From Macrotis lagotis (Eukaryota; Chordata; Mammalia; Peramelemorphia; Peramelidae), in NCBI RefSeq assembly GCF_037893015.1, contig NC_133661.1, positions 225,775,157 to 225,839,156 on the forward strand: DNA of 64,000 nucleotides. Reading direction: 5' to 3'. Numbering within the stretch: the stretch's first letter is position 1; each line of letters opens with the position of its first letter. Below are positions 20,268 through 34,176 of the stretch, piece by piece. Position numbers and translations under genes: made by a program. Under the pieces are notes generated by a model, which saw only the letters and a program-made list of their open reading frames with translations, searched no databases and had not been told where the DNA came from.

Positions 20268-23200
20268 GTCCCTTCCTCTCTTGGAATGGGAGAGACTAGC
20301 TAGGAATGTTAGCCTTGGCCAAGTCATTCATCTGAGAAGTACTAGTGATGTGATCTATGGTTGTCTCCTCTTCAAATTAGCTTCTGGCTTCTACCACCTA
20401 TGTCAGCTACAAAGCTCAACTAGATAAAGTCTGAAAACCAAGTGAAAATGTGAACCATGGACAAATATTGCAGCTCAACTGAGTTCTACCCCTGACCTTC
20501 ACCCTCTGATTGTTCTGGGACAAGGATGGGGAAGCCTTTTTTTTGGCCAAGGTCCATTTGGATATTTATAACACCATTTGCAGACCATATGAAATTACCA
20601 ACTTAAAAATTAAACTGCTATACTAGGTCAAACATTTATTTAATTCATCCCTAAAAAAGGTCCTAGATTTATTGATTTTCAAGTCCTCCCTGCAGTTGCC
20701 TTGGCAGGCCCCAGACCAAATGATTTCACTTGGTTCCACAGGACAGAACTAGTAACAAGAAGATTTAAATTCAATGTAATTTTGCAATGTCCATGGACTG
20801 GACATTCCCTGTCCCTACTCTAGGAAAACCCACTCAGATACACATGCTGAGTGTGTGAATAAATGCCAGGAGATTCCCAGGGGCTTGAAATGCCAGTAGC
20901 ACATACAGGTGGTGCTCCACAAAGTTCAGATTGCCTTTCATCTTGTCTGGGAAGAACATGAATTGCATCCTGTAAGACATTTTCAAAGAAAAAGAAGCTG
21001 GGGTTCAAATATATATTGAAAGGGGAACTATGGGTTTGGGTGAGAAGTTATGAAAAATATAGTGTGGGGGGGGGGAAGGGAAATGAATTTTATGAGAAAG
21101 TATTAGTGTATGTGTGTATTTCCAATTAGTCCTACCTTACCAGCCTGCCCCGGGTCTGAATCTCTCACATTGTCTGCTCCTTTGGGTTCATTTCAAATTA
21201 AAATGCACCTTTAATATTTGAGGTGAAGGGAGATATTTGCTATTCTCATGCATTAACTCTACTAGTTTACCTAAAAGAATGAGAACATTATGATAAGGAC
21301 ATTATAATGAGAAAAGATGTCCTCCTGGGGAGAGTGGGAAACTAAACTATCAGGGGCCATAATGAGGCTAGAAGAGTTAAAAGCACTAAAAACAAACTTC
21401 TCCCAGCTAGAATTTTTACCAAGGTCCTGGAGTTGTTGAAAAGCTAATGTTAGGTGACCCATTGAGTAAATGGTCAGGGCTTTCAAAAAAGCTAGGTGGG
21501 AGTGGGCCATCCTCATTCTCTTTGTCTATGAAAAATAAATCTCAGAAGGTATTACATCTCCAGGTATTTAAAGGACCTTCCTGAGAAAAATATAGATTAG
21601 ATTTGTTCTGCTTAGCTCCACAGGACAGAACTAGTAAGAAGATTTAAATTCAGTGTAAGGAAGAAATTCTCATCAATTAGAGCTGTCCAAAAGGAGAATG
21701 GGCTTCCTGAAAAGGTAGTGAATTCCCTGTCACGGGAGATGTTCAAACAGGGCTAGATGATCCTTGTTAGGGATGTTACAGAGGTCAAGTATGGCCTCTG
21801 AAGTCCCTTCCATCTCTTAGATTCTGTGAAATCTCAACCCATCTATTGTCAGTTCTCTTGTTTTAAAAGTCAGGAGCCTCCCTCAGCAAGTATTTCAGAT
21901 TAAGTTTTATTAAGCTCCAAGAAGAAAAGTAAGAACTACTGCCAGGATGTGTGTCAGCTATGGGTTCTCTCAAGACAGCCACTCATAAAATACCCTAGCT
22001 TGGTTGGTCTAATTTTGTATTTCACTTGTTCCATGACCCAATTAGCTTCCAGCTGTGTAACATCATACAAGTCCTCCAGTTCTCTGCGATTGATTTCCCT
22101 CCTCTCAAGTACCATGATTCTCTCTCTCTTATCTTGTGTTTTGAGTTGGAGCTTTGTCCAAGTCAAATTTTAAATGGGCTCTCCTCTCATTTAACTTGTT
22201 GGAAACATCCATTGGCAGGAGAAAGGAGGGCAGAAGAAGGAAAAGTTTCCTCCTGTTAGCTTGAACTTATTTTTGCTTCATTCTACTCAGCGTGGCATTT
22301 TGATTTTTGCCTCTCCCTTTTTCTTTTCACAATGTACAGCCACCTATTAATGGTCAAATAGCTGCCTCTGCTCCCTAAGTTAGCTCTTTGGATGCTGATG
22401 GCTCATTCTCTGTTATTGGTGAACTTTTCACTAGAGATCAGCTCCTGAACAGTCAATACCTTTGGTGTGGACGACCTCTCTTCCATATCCAGGAAGCCTC
22501 CAGGACTAAGCTCACCCCAGCTTCCTCTTGCTATCTACTCCTCCCTGGCTTTCTGGGGTGCTCAACAAATTCAACTTAACACATATTTGCTAAGTTTCTA
22601 ATCTTTGTGAAAACTTGTGGTAAGACCTGGGATCCATCCAAAGATTATATGAAATGGGTTCTCTAATCTCATGGCACTTATAGTCCAGTAGACCAAGATA
22701 TGGACATTTGGATTACTATGATATTCAGTGAGAGTAATTGCATAGTGACTTTGGGTAAGTCACCTTGCTTACTGCACTGGTCCTCAACCATAAAATGAAG
22801 GGGTTGGAGTAAATGACTTTGGAAGTCCCAGTCAACCAAAGCTCTAGGATTCTATCAAGGTTCTTCTCACTAATGTTCTGTGAAGCTGTAATTTGTATTA
22901 AAAGTGAAAGATTATTACTGACTGGGAAAAACCTGGAAGACTTCTAGGGGAGGGTCACATCAGTTAGTTGAGTTTTAAGAGATAGATATTCAGCAGACAG
23001 CATTGTTCCTGTGTTTTCTATGTACAAGATTTGCAACAAAGCCTCTCTCTGGCTCTTTCTGGTCCCTCCCTTCTTCAACATTTAAAAAGTTCTAGTAATT
23101 GTTGCTTGTTGTTGATCCTTTGTTCTCAAAGATGACCAAAGACATCCTGAAGATTCTGTCATTGAAATATCGTGAGAGCCATCTTAGGGTTGTAGATAAA

Positions 23201-23998
23201 AATCCAGCCCTGGTTCAAATTGTCTCTGACAATTACTGTGTGACCCTAGGCAAGTCACTTAACTTCTCAGTGGTTCAAGTAATTTCTCTAAGACCATAAA
23301 TTAGAGAGAAGGTGCCAATCTGTACTGGTCACAGGGTGTAGACATTCATTACACCCATGAAATCACTAGAACCCTCCTCCCCACCAAAAAAAAGTTATTT
23401 TCTCACTTAATGTTCTTTCTAACAACTCGCAATCTCTGTGATTTAGTAGATCTTCATGAGTTGCAGTGGCAAAACAAACAGCCAAAACATCTCTGGAAAA
23501 GGACTCCCTTTGAATATAATTATACAGACAGTCTGATTCCACCTTCATCTTCAATGGCTTGGCAACCTGGTAAGGCTTGAGGTATTGAAATGAGATCTTA
23601 ATGTTAATGGAAGTTGTTTTCTAGCTTTTCTTTTTAAAAGACACATAATGAGCTGTAGAGCATCCATATCATAGCTCCCAATTGCAAAAGTCATCATTTT
23701 GGCCCTGTGATGCTCTATCTCCTCCAAGACCTAGATGATTGGTTTTGGGGATAGGAGGATATTTATCTCCATTTTTTTCCAACTACAATTTGCCTTCCAA
23801 TCCCTCTGCTTTTTTTCCCCAATGAAATTTATAATCATGACATGAATGATGAATCAATTAAGAAAATGAATCACATGCCAAAACACTTTAATAATAACTG
23901 GCATTTCATAACACTCTAACATTTGCAAAATGTTTTCCACCCATTATCTCATTTGATACTCAGCATGGCTTTGTGAGGGAGATACCATTTGCACAACT

Positions 23999-24240
23999 GT
24001 TGTTGGTGTTCACTTGTTTCAGTCACATCTGACTCCTCGTGATCTCATTTGGAGTTTTCTTGATGGAGATACTGGAGTGATTTTACCATTTCCTTCTCTA
24101 GGTCATTTTACAGATGAAGAAACTAAGACAAACAGGGTTAAGTGATTAGCCCAGGGTCACACAGTAAGAGTGTGAGGCCAGATTTGAACTCAGGAAGATG
24201 AGTCCAGGCCAGTGGTCTATCCTGCCACCTAGATGCTCCT
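23999..24240 (-). repeat. Long-form SINE in the putative GPR68 3' UTR
   Basis: catttggagttttcttgatg, acagggttaagtgattagcc, ending tgccacctagatgctcc. Confidence 0.85.
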
Positions 24241-24694
24241 TTGTACTAGTGTCCACTGTTTATAGATGAGAAAAATGCATTCATGTGATATGTTGGGAAA
24301 TGGCAGAGACATGGTACAGTGATTGGAAAACTGACCTTAGAGGGGAAAAGTACACCTCTGACCCATCCTGGTTGTGTGACCTGGCTGGCCACTCAACCAT
24401 TCAGTGCTCCAGGTAACTCTCCAAGATTATAAATTCCAGAGACAGTATTGATCTGCTTTGATCAAGTCCTCACAGGGAACTTCCTAGAACAATGGAATCT
24501 AGATTTAAAAAAAAAAGTGGGGGTTCAGGTTTTGAACCCAGGCTGTCTTGACTCCAAGATCAGAATTTGTTTTCCTTTGTGCTAGCACACATTTTAGGGA
24601 ATCTGAGAGGTCAAAATTATTTTTTATAATAACACTTAGGTGTCTTAATTGGTCATTTATATCAACAAACAAAACATCAAAAGCTCTTTGGGGA

Positions 24695-24860
24695 GAGGTT
24701 TTTCAATTGTTTTTATTATTATTGATTAGACAATTGGGGTTAGGTGACTTGCTCAGGGTCACACACACAAACACACACATCCCTACACCTACCTGACTTG
24801 AACTCGAGTTCTCCAACTCCAGAGCAGGTACTCTATCCACTGAGCCCCTTAGCTACCCCT
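24695..24860 (-). repeat. Diverged SINE
   Basis: ggttaggtgacttgctcagg ... tatccactgagccccttagc, with a short CA run inside. Confidence 0.75.
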
Positions 24861-26144
24861 TTGACAAAAGGGGTCCTGACATGAAAGTTTAAGGATGCCT
24901 GTTAGGGTAATATATTTTGCATGATTAAACATGTGTAATCTATATCAATTTGTTTATTATCCCAAAGAAGGAGAAAATGAGGGAGGAAGAGGCAAAATTT
25001 GGACCTCAAAAACTTTTTTAAATGAATGTTAAAAAGAACCCTTGCCTTAGCTATCTTCACTAGTTCCTCATAGGGAGTTTCCTACTTGGTAAGAAATTCT
25101 TATGCCCTACATTTGAAATGGAAGCCAGGAAAGCAGCTATTCTCTACACTCCTAAGATCAGCTATCTGATACCATCTAAAAAAACTCACAAAGTAGTGTA
25201 AAACAATTGAGAGAACATTGTGCAGTAGGAGAGTCTGGTTCCACATCCTGCCTTTGATGTTTGCAAATCATTTAGGATTCAGGGACCTCAGCTTCCTCAT
25301 CTGTAAAATGAGAAAGAATGGACAGGACAGCTTCTGGGGTACCTTCCAGCTTTAGTTCACCCTTCATTTACTGAGCCAGCTTCTGGTGATGTGAAACCTA
25401 CAGAGGAAGAAACATTGGCAAAAATGTGCTCCAGTTGATTTGTTGTGTTGTGTCTATCTAGAGGTGGGGTGGGGGGTGGAATGGCACTGCCCTCCTACCT
25501 ACTGCCCAAACTCAGTATGTGAGCTTCCAACTCTTGTCAGACTTTTATGACTTTTGCACAGATTGTGCCCCCAACTCCTAATAGGCCTGTGTAACTGGAC
25601 CTTTGAGAAAGGAAGGACCCTGACAGTATTATACCTGGGATGTTTCACTTGCTGGTCTCCTCACACACTGTCTCTCATTATCCCAAGTATTAGTTGGTTC
25701 TCCTTTCTGAAATTACTGTGTATATAATTAACTGTTTACATGTTGTATCGACCAGTAGACTCCAGTGTCCCTTTGGGAAGAAATTTTGTCTTTGCATCCC
25801 CAAGACCTACCCTATCTAGTGCCTTGCACACTGTAGAGAGAGTTAATAAATGCATGTCAAATTGAATTTAATTGAATGGGAAGGATACAATTTGCACACC
25901 TTCCCTCTGCAGGGAACTTTTTTTTGGATCATAGAACTGTTGGAACCTTTGCTTTCTAGATTTTTTTTAAATATTTTTTGTTTTGAAATATTTCTCTTTC
26001 TTTTTAATCTTATCATCAGGAACAGATTGTGCTGAACTGAGTGTATGTTCTGTTTACTGCTGAGAGTTGTATTTTTGTACAGTTTTCTCTTTTACACCAA
26101 ATATGCATGTGCTGTATGATATATTTGGATTGATGCTGCTTGCA

Positions 26145-26150
26145 AATAAA
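26145..26150 (+). terminator. Poly(A) signal AATAAA, probably of GPR68
   Basis: Canonical hexamer followed within about 15-40 nt by T/G-rich sequence. It does not look like the tail of a SINE or L1, unlike most AATAAA occurrences in the window. Confidence 0.5.
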
Positions 26151-26329
26151 CCAGTGAAATGAAACTTATATTGTTATTTGTATATTTGCCTTATTGTGCT
26201 TGCTAGACTAAACAGTTATCTTTGTATCTCCCCTAGCATGATACACACAATGTAGCCTTAATAATGTTTGCTGATTGAATAGATATTATCTGGAATAGCT
26301 GAACTTCTATTTTCATATGCCTAATTTGT

Positions 26330-26640
26330 AGAATGTGATTTGTATATAATAAATGCTTCATAATAATGTTCTAATAGAATGTAAGCTCCTTGACATTAGG
26401 GACTTCCTTTTGTCTTTGTTGGATACATAGTAGGTGCTTAATAAACACTTACTTGATCATTTATTGATTGATTTTCCTAAAGCTCAAATCTGACCATGCC
26501 ACTAACCCCAACCCCCATTTAATCAACTCCAGTGAGAAAATATAAAATCTTTTTGATACATCTTAATCATCCTCACTTATTTTTATTGTCAAGTAACATT
26601 GGACTCCTTGATGTTCCTCCCACAAGATACTCTATCTCCT
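26330..26640 (+). mobile_element. L2 3'-end fragments
   Basis: 26375-26455 has the L2 terminal motif (gtaagctccttgacattagg ... tagtaggtgcttaataaa). 26470-26640 resembles an upstream L2 segment (gctcaaatctgaccatgcca). Confidence 0.7.
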
Positions 26641-28300
26641 AATTTTAATTATTTTCAATGAAGCAAGCTGGACCATGGTCTTCTGGTGAGACATATCTCT
26701 CCTACATCCTTGGATGGTTGGAAGGACCAATGTGAGTATGGAAGATTGGGACAGAATCATTGAACTCCAAAGAACCTATTCATTCATTCAAGGACCTCCC
26801 ACACCTGACTCTTTCCCATTGTAAACTGGACTCATCTTTGCATTTCCCTTCCCCTACTTCTTATTCTACCTTTGTTCTCATCCTCATCTATTTGGGATAA
26901 GAGATAAAGACTGGACCTCAGATCCCATTAGAGTAGGGAATTAATTCCAGGTTAGGAAACACCTATCAATTCAGATTGGTATCTTTCTAGCAATTTATAG
27001 TCTTATGGGCAATACTCATTATTGAAATAAATCACAGTGCCAAATGGGTCTACCACAAATTCATGATACTGAACTTTAACTAGGGATCCAGATTAAGAAA
27101 CAAGACTATCTGAGTTCAAGTCTCTTCTGATACACATTGGTTGTGTGACATTGGGAAAACCATTCAGCGCTCTAGAAAACTAAGTTGTAAAAAAGGTACC
27201 AATTTGAATTGGTTAGAGGGACTACTTTCATCAGGGATTTTCCAATGTTAGTAAGTCATAGGCCCTATAACTATCCCTGACATCAAATAAGCACTTGCTA
27301 CTATATGGCAATATTTTCATCCATCTACATCTATGATTGATCCTTGGTGGCTATTTTTAGCACATTCACTTTTCAAGCTCCCAAAACCTAGTGCCCCTTT
27401 GGCAAACCTTGCGGCTTTACTAAGAAAATGAAGGCCATCCATTGTGGATGGTCATCATCTTTTCTCTCCACTTCAAATATTTCTCTAACCTCTCCTAACT
27501 TGCCATCTTTTCAGAGGATGAGGTGGCTACTCCATATGTGTCCTTATGTTCAAGTCTTTCCATTTCCCTTGGTTGATTGCCCCATCTCTATCCTCAGTTT
27601 CTCCCTATCTACTATCATTTCCCCAGGTACCTAAAAAAAAAAGACATGTCTTCCCTAAGGAAATCTTCCTTTAATCCCATATCCTTTCAATCTGCTGTTT
27701 TTCTTATTTTTCACTGAAAAACTATACTGACAAAGTATAGTCCCTATTCCTTGCTTCTACTTTGTTGCTATTACCTTTTGTCCCATTCTTCTTGACTTTA
27801 TTTGGGATTTTATTAGTAAAGATTACTAGTATTCTCCAGTATGTCCCCATTTTATTGATAAGGAACTGAGGCAAATAGGAGCTACCCAGCTGGTAAGTTT
27901 TTGAGGCTCAATTTGAACTCAGGTCTTATTGATTCCAGGCCTTGCACACTAAACATTTTGTTATCTAGCAACCTCAATATACAGGATAAATTGGAATTAG
28001 TCAACAGAGGGAAGAGGGATAAGGAAAGTTTTTTTTATCAAAGGATTTTAGCTGATTGATTGGTTGATTGATAGATTGCTGAATTCAGAGTTGGAAGACT
28101 TGAATTTGAAAACTGCTTCCTCTATTAACTATTCATATAATCATAGCAAACTAGTTATCTTCCCAGTATTTCAGTTTTTTCATCTGTAATGAGGAAATTG
28201 GACTAGATTACCTCTAGAACTTTAAGATGCTATTATTTTATGACTCAAAGTCTATTGCTAAATCTACTTGTCTGCATTTGCTCTTTTTGAAATTCCTGGG
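26640..28300. other. Intergenic, mostly unassigned
   Basis: Only a diverged SINE trace (27105-27175, ttgtgtgacattgggaaaac) is visible. Confidence 0.4.
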
Positions 28301-28304
28301 GAAG

Positions 28305-28460
28305 GGGCAGCTAGGTGGCACAGGAGACAGAACACCAGCCCTAGAGTCAGGAGTACCTGAATTCAAATCTAGCCTCAAACACATAATAATTACCTAGCTG
28401 TGTGACCTTGGGCAAGCCACTTAACCCCATTGCCTTGCAAAAAAAAAACCCTAAAAAAAA
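28305..28460 (+). repeat. Marsupial SINE
   Basis: Starts gggcagctaggtggcacagg; target-site duplication gaaattcctggggaag at 28289-28304 and 28461-28476. Confidence 0.95.
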
Positions 28461-28879
28461 GAAATTCCTGGGGAAGAGGGAACATAGAGTATCATTTGGA
28501 TACCTAACCACTTTACATTGCACAACATATCTTGCCTCTGGTCTGACTTATTTTCCTTCTAGCCCTCCTAATCTACAGCTCAGAGAACATTTATCCATTT
28601 CCTCCTGGGAAAAGGATATGATTTGTCTCCCCAATATTTTTTTCCCACAAGAATGGTCCCCAAAGAATTGTGATAAAAATTTCACAGGATAGTAAGGAGA
28701 TAGGTTGTAGTTAGTGCCCTTGGAAGAAATCCATTGAAGTATTAGTATCTGTGGGCAATAGGGAGACATGGAAGGTCTTTTGTTTTGTTTTGATGGAGGA
28801 TTCTCTGATTAGAGTGGTACATCAAATGGTTCACGATGCCACAGTAATAAGACTGATTAGAGAAAGGAGAGATTTGTGG

Positions 28880-29900
28880 CAAGTCCACTTAGGAGGTTAC
28901 TACAATAATCTAGGTGAGAAGAGATGAGGACATAAGCTAGGATGACTACAGAGCAAGTAAATGGAACTAGAAAAGGTTCCCTTAGAGATGCATTGGAAGA
29001 ATTGAGAAGATTTTACAAGTCTCTGGTAAAGGAGGGGATGGTAAGGAAAAGAAAAATGTTTTTTAAAAATGATTGGGGGGGTGTGGCTAGGTGGTACAGT
29101 GGATAGGGCACTGGCCCTGAAGTCAGGAGGACCTGAGTTCAAATCCAGCCTTAGACACTTAATAATTACCTAGCTGTGTGACCTTGGGCAAGCCACTTAA
29201 CCCCATTGCCTTGCAAAAAGCCAAAAAAATATTAAATTTTCTAGCCTGGTTGATTGGGATTCTTGAATTATAAATCTAGTGGTAGAAGGGACCTTAGGGC
29301 TAATCTAGTCGAGCACCCTTATTTTACAGATGAAAAAAACTAAGGTTAAGAGAGGTTAACTCACTTGCCCAAAGTCACACAGCCAGTAACTGGAAGAGTT
29401 CGGATTTTAAGTGGTACCTTCAAGAAAAATAAAGACATTATGTTGAGATTAATTCCTGGGAAGTAGAATAGGATTCCTTTTGGAGATGTCATTTTTAAGA
29501 TACAATGAAATATTCAAGTGTAGAAGTCTAACTAGCATTTGGAAAGTGATGAAAAGGAGGAATTGGGGTAGAGATAAAGATTCAGGAATCATCTGCAAAG
29601 CAATGATAACTAAATTCATGGAAGTGTATGCAATCATTAATTTAGAACATATGGGTAGAAGAAGACCAAGGACACAATTGTGGGAGCAAAAAGTGGATGA
29701 AGAAGCAGAAAGAGAGGTGTAGGATAGATTAGGCAGGTAGGAGCAGGTCATAAGAATGGAATATCATAGAAGCCAATGGAACGAAGACAATCAAAAAGGC
29801 TTGCATGGTTAACAGTATTGAATGCCACAAAAAATTCAGAGAAGTCTGCAATAAATGTGATTAAGCTTGATCCTTAGGAGCTCATTGCTGGCTAGAGAGG
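28880..29900 (+). repeat. Old interspersed repeat pieces with SINE insertion
   Basis: 28880-29030 and 29410-29900 look like parts of the repeat at 41869 and 44820 (aggttactacaataatctag; aatcatctgcaaagcaatga). Between them lie a SINE (29081-29230) and a MIR-like stretch (29270-29400). Confidence 0.4.
29081..29230 (+). repeat. Marsupial SINE
   Basis: tgtggctaggtggtacagtg ... ccttgcaaaaagcc. Flanks not resolved. Confidence 0.9.
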
Positions 29901-31320
29901 TAATAGTTTTAGTAGGGTGATGGTTATTGTTTCTTTTTGAAGAGGACCAGTGATATTGTGGGTTATGTCTTGACTTGTGTGTGAATTGGTGGGTTTAGTG
30001 AAGAATTCACGAGACAAAGACCTCATAGTTACAAGAGATATCCTTTGAAAGAGTGAGTGAGCTGAGTTACTAATTGGAACTCTCCCTCCAGGGCAGGAAG
30101 TGGGAAATGACTTCCATATGCAGAAGTCTTCACAGAAGTAGCTCTTTATGACCAAGTGCCTTAATTCGAAAATGGGGCACAAACAAAGATGATTAAACTC
30201 ATCAACATTTTTTAACATTTTATCTTCATCAGCAGGTTGAAGAATGAGGGGAGTGGTGAGGAGTTGGAGGCAAAAAGTCTGGTTGAGAAGAGAAAAGATA
30301 GTCCCCCCCAAAATGCCAAAGATAAAGAAAGGAGTGAGTGTTTTAAGATAAAGAAGTCCTGAGGATACTTATGGGTATGTGGTAAAGAACCAGTAAAGAA
30401 GGAAGGGATGAAGATTTAGGAGGGAGAGGGGGATGACTAGTAGAACAAGATAGAAATTGGAAAGGATAGGATCAATAGAATAAGTGGAGGGTCTAACTTT
30501 GGGAAGAAAGACAAGCTCTTCCTTTGAGACTGCAAGGAAATAGGGTTTATAGAGAGATTTAGAGGTGGGGCATTGAGGGATTTCATGAAAGCTGTCCTGG
30601 GGTCAGGTTAAAAACCGTCTAAGGAACAAGGAAACTTCTACTTGACCATAGTCAGTTTTGTCTTATGAAAATTTTCATTGCCTCTAGGGATTAGTTTTGC
30701 TTGGGTTAAAATCCACCATTAACAGATGTTTCTACTAGAGTGGGGGCAGATATATTCTCCATGCTAGTCATTTCTATGTTTACTATTTGAGATTAGTTAC
30801 CTCATACCAAAATGCTCTTTTGGCTCTAGGCCTCTTTTTTCTGGTACATTCTAGATCCTACTTTTACAAATAGGTTAAGTGAGGGTATTAATAAAGATTA
30901 AAACCCATACTCTTCTTCCTGTTCCAAGCAAGAGCAGGAAGGAAGACCCATCTGGTGTGCTTTAAAGCAATTAGTGTCTGGGCTGGGACCCTTAAACAGG
31001 TTCTTTCCCACTTATATGTTCTTGATGGCCCAAACGAGTCTCATCTTTGGACTAACACCCACTGGTGTTCAGGGTGACCCATCAAGAATGTAAGTACAGA
31101 TCTTCCTCCTTGCATTCTGAATTCTTCTGACTTTAAAGAATACAAGGAAACTAATAATAGCTTGTGTTTTTTACCTTAATATATCTTCCTAGAAACAGGT
31201 TCTCCATATGAGCAGCCCTATGACATTCAGTAATGGAAATCATCTTTAAAAAAAGAACTGAAGTAAACTGAGATGGTGGCCATGTTATTTAAGGCAAACA
31301 GATCTCAAAGACAATTTGGA
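29900..31320. other. Intergenic, nothing recognised
   Basis: Purine-rich on the + strand in places. Open frames are short and low in complexity; no gene evidence. Confidence 0.4.
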
Positions 31321-31336
31321 TAGAGCCTAATTCTAG

Positions 31337-31494
31337 TATAATTTTTTTAGGTTTTTTTTGCAAGGCAAATGGGGTTAATTGGCTTGCCCAAGACCACACA
31401 GCTAGGTAATTGTTGAGTGTCTGAGACCAGATTTGAACCCAGGTAATCCTGACTCCAGGGCTGATGCTTTATCCACTGTGCCACCTAGCTGCCC
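31337..31494 (-). repeat. Marsupial SINE
   Basis: Reverse short form; flanks tagagcctaattctag (31321-31336) and tagagcctagttctag (31495-31510). Confidence 0.95.
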
Positions 31495-32229
31495 TAGAGC
31501 CTAGTTCTAGAAGGAAGTGAGAAGCAATGTGTAACATGTTGAAAACAAGTTTAAAATCACCCAGTGTGGAATGGTAAAAACCATGGGATTTGGAGTCAGA
31601 AGATCTGGGTTTATTTTTTAGGGTGGTTATACTATTTGTCAAAAGGGGTTGATAACATTTGAAGTAATATCACTTGCACTCTCCTTTGTGCTCTATCTTC
31701 AGGTCCCTGTTCAAGCACTGGATGCAGTAGATGGCCTTAGTCTTTGATGTCTGACCAAGCTCCATGTATCCTACCATGCCTAATTCAGTTGCCTTCATGG
31801 CCATTGGACCAAATTGTTCTCATCTACCCATTCCACCAAGGGAAGTCTTTATATTCTTGGGGTATTCACCCCCCCCAACTCACAAACATATTTGAGGTCC
31901 ATTGGTTATCAATTAGGTTTAGTTTAGCCTATCTGCCATGATGATTTTACTAGGATGTGGCCACTACACATGCTACCGCTTCTTGGAGATGCAGGTGAGA
32001 ATTAAGTGAAGGGTGACCAGAGGTGGATGAGAAACCCTGAAAAGCAAGTCCTCAAGCAGAGGTACTAGTTCTTTCTGAACACTTGATATATCCTAATTAA
32101 CTTCTAATGTTCTGACCAATTCTTTAAGTTTCTAAGTTGCAGAGCCTGTACTTATCCACAATGGTAGAAGGAATTGCCTCATTTGAGAATTCCCCATATC
32201 AATGAAATCACAAGCCTAGTTCCTATCCC

Positions 32230-32580
32230 TATAAGCTGCCAAAGTGACTTTACAAAAACACAGTCATGCATCCAACCATGTCATCCCCCTACTCAATAAA
32301 CTCCAGTAGCTTCCTATCATCTTCATGATCAAATGTATAATTCTCTGTTGTACAAAACTCTTCATAACTTAGTCCCCTTTGGTCTTTCCAATCTTCTTAT
32401 ATCTTATTCCCTAAGATATACTATTCCCATCCAGTGACACTGGCTTACTGCCTTTTCATGAACAAAACAAACCATCTCTCAGCTCTGGGAATTTTTCTTT
32501 TGGTTATCCTTCATGCCTAGAATACTTTCCCCTCCCTGAGATTCCAAGCTCCTTCAAGGAAGGACTGTACCATAGATTTA
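32230..32580 (+). mobile_element. L2 fragment
   Basis: Contains the ordered L2 signatures atccaaccatgtcatccccc, tcaataaactccagtagctt and catgcctagaatactttccc. Confidence 0.75.
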
Positions 32581-33569
32581 GTATTTATGTTTGAATTGAA
32601 TGTAGTTTAGTAGACATTGAATGTAGCTTTAGAATTCCACTAATCCAGAAAGAAACAAGGCATCTGTATAATATACAATCAACTGATAGTGGTAATGGGA
32701 GGAATTTCAGATGGTAGTGGAGGCCCATTTGACATTCTTTCCTAGGGTCCATAGAGTCATAGGTTATAGATGTAGAACTGGAAGAGACCCTGATGAATGC
32801 AATGGTGTTAAACTCAAATAGAAATGGGAATAGAAACAGGATTCACTAATCCATACATAAGAATCCCTGCAGGCTGAATATTGACTTAGAAAACTGTACC
32901 TGTTTATGTATTCCTTTTTTTTGAATTAATACATCCCCATATTAAAATCGTGTAAGAATTACATTTTAATCCAATTCAGGCTACATTCAAAAGTGTTGTG
33001 GGTCATTGCCATGTTTAATACACCTGCCATAAAGGAAATGAACTAAGAGTTCCTTTTATCAGAGAAATTTGCTTCAAAGATTTTCCAAGTTCATTATTTT
33101 CTTTCTAATTCTATCTTCATTAATTTTGTTTATGCAAGAACTTTTCTATTAATTTATTATAAAGAAAATTGTTCGTTTCCTCTCTGGTGATTCTACTGGT
33201 CATTCAAGAAACTTTCTTTGCTCATTCAAGAACTCTTCTGTACATTCTCATCTGGTTGCATTACCTTAGTACTTCTCTGACTGAATTATCCATCATGCCC
33301 TAGGAGGCTTATTGATGGAATAACTTCATCATTTCTATAAGATCTCATCAGCTTTGCTACTCCAACTCATTACTACCCTCTACCTCTCTAATTGGAGTGG
33401 GGCCATGAACTCCAAACTTCAATTTAAGGAGAAAACTTAACCTACACATTTCATTTTTCATTTGGTTGCACTCTCTTGGGGCTCCTATGACTAAATTTTC
33501 CATCACACTCCTGGGTCAGGGAACCTTACTCTACCATCAATGCACTACCCTCTCAGCTTCCTTCTATAT

Positions 33570-33690
33570 GTTATCTTCCCTGATCATATTATAAGCTCCT
33601 TGAGGGTAGGGACTGTCTTTTGTATTTGTATCCTCAATGGTTAGCATCATGTCTGGCACTTAGTAGGTACTTAATATGTGTTTCTTGATT
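33570..33690 (+). mobile_element. L2 3' terminal fragment
   Basis: ataagctccttgagggtagg followed by cttagtaggtacttaatatg, the usual L2 end. Similar short pieces occur at 8850-8945, 9620-9725, 3040-3200, 25745-25860, 51400-51510 and 59940-60060. Confidence 0.7.
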
Positions 33691-34018
33691 GATTATGACC
33701 TTTATATCTGTCATATATTCATTTGAAAATTATTGTAACATAAGATGTGAGATTGGCTTGAATCTAATTTATTTCAGACTACATTTAAATTTTTCCCAAT
33801 AGTTTCTGTCAAATAGTGAGTTTTTATCTCAGTAGTTGGAGTTCTTGGATTTATCAAACATTATGCTGCTATTGCTTCTGAGTCTTATGCACCTAATCTG
33901 TTCTATTAATTAACTTTTCTAATTTTTAACCAGTTCTGATGATTACTGCTTTGGCAAATAGTTTGAGATGTGACACTGCTAGGTCTTTTACTTTCTCACT
34001 TTCTAAATTATTTCTTTT

Positions 34019-34176
34019 TTTTCTTTTTTAGTTTTTTTTTTGCAAGGCAAATGGGTTAAGTGGCTTGCCCAAGGCCACATAGCTAGGTAATTATTAAGTG
34101 TCTGAGGCCGGATTTGAACTCGGGTGCTCCTGACTCCAGGGCCAGTGCTCTATCCACTGCACTACCTAGCCGCCCC
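34019..34176 (-). repeat. Marsupial SINE just upstream of the full-length L1
   Basis: Reverse short form ending cactacctagccgcccc; flanked by ttctaaattatttct / ttctacattatttct. Confidence 0.95.

Larger units (their letters stand above)
20268..26165 (+). other. GPR68: Putative long GPR68 3' UTR ending at a canonical poly(A) signal
   Basis: No coding exon is recognisable after the GPR68 stop. AATAAA at 26145-26150 is followed by the T/G-rich stretch AATGAAACTTATATTGTTATTTG, shown here only in part of its length, as a downstream element would be. This is the first strong poly(A) context downstream on this strand. The interval contains L3/CR1-like debris (20735-20779, 21617-21840), a - strand long-form SINE (23999-24240) and another (24695-24860). 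Assigning the whole interval to GPR68 is inference: the mRNA could end earlier, or the signal could belong to something else. Confidence 0.4.
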
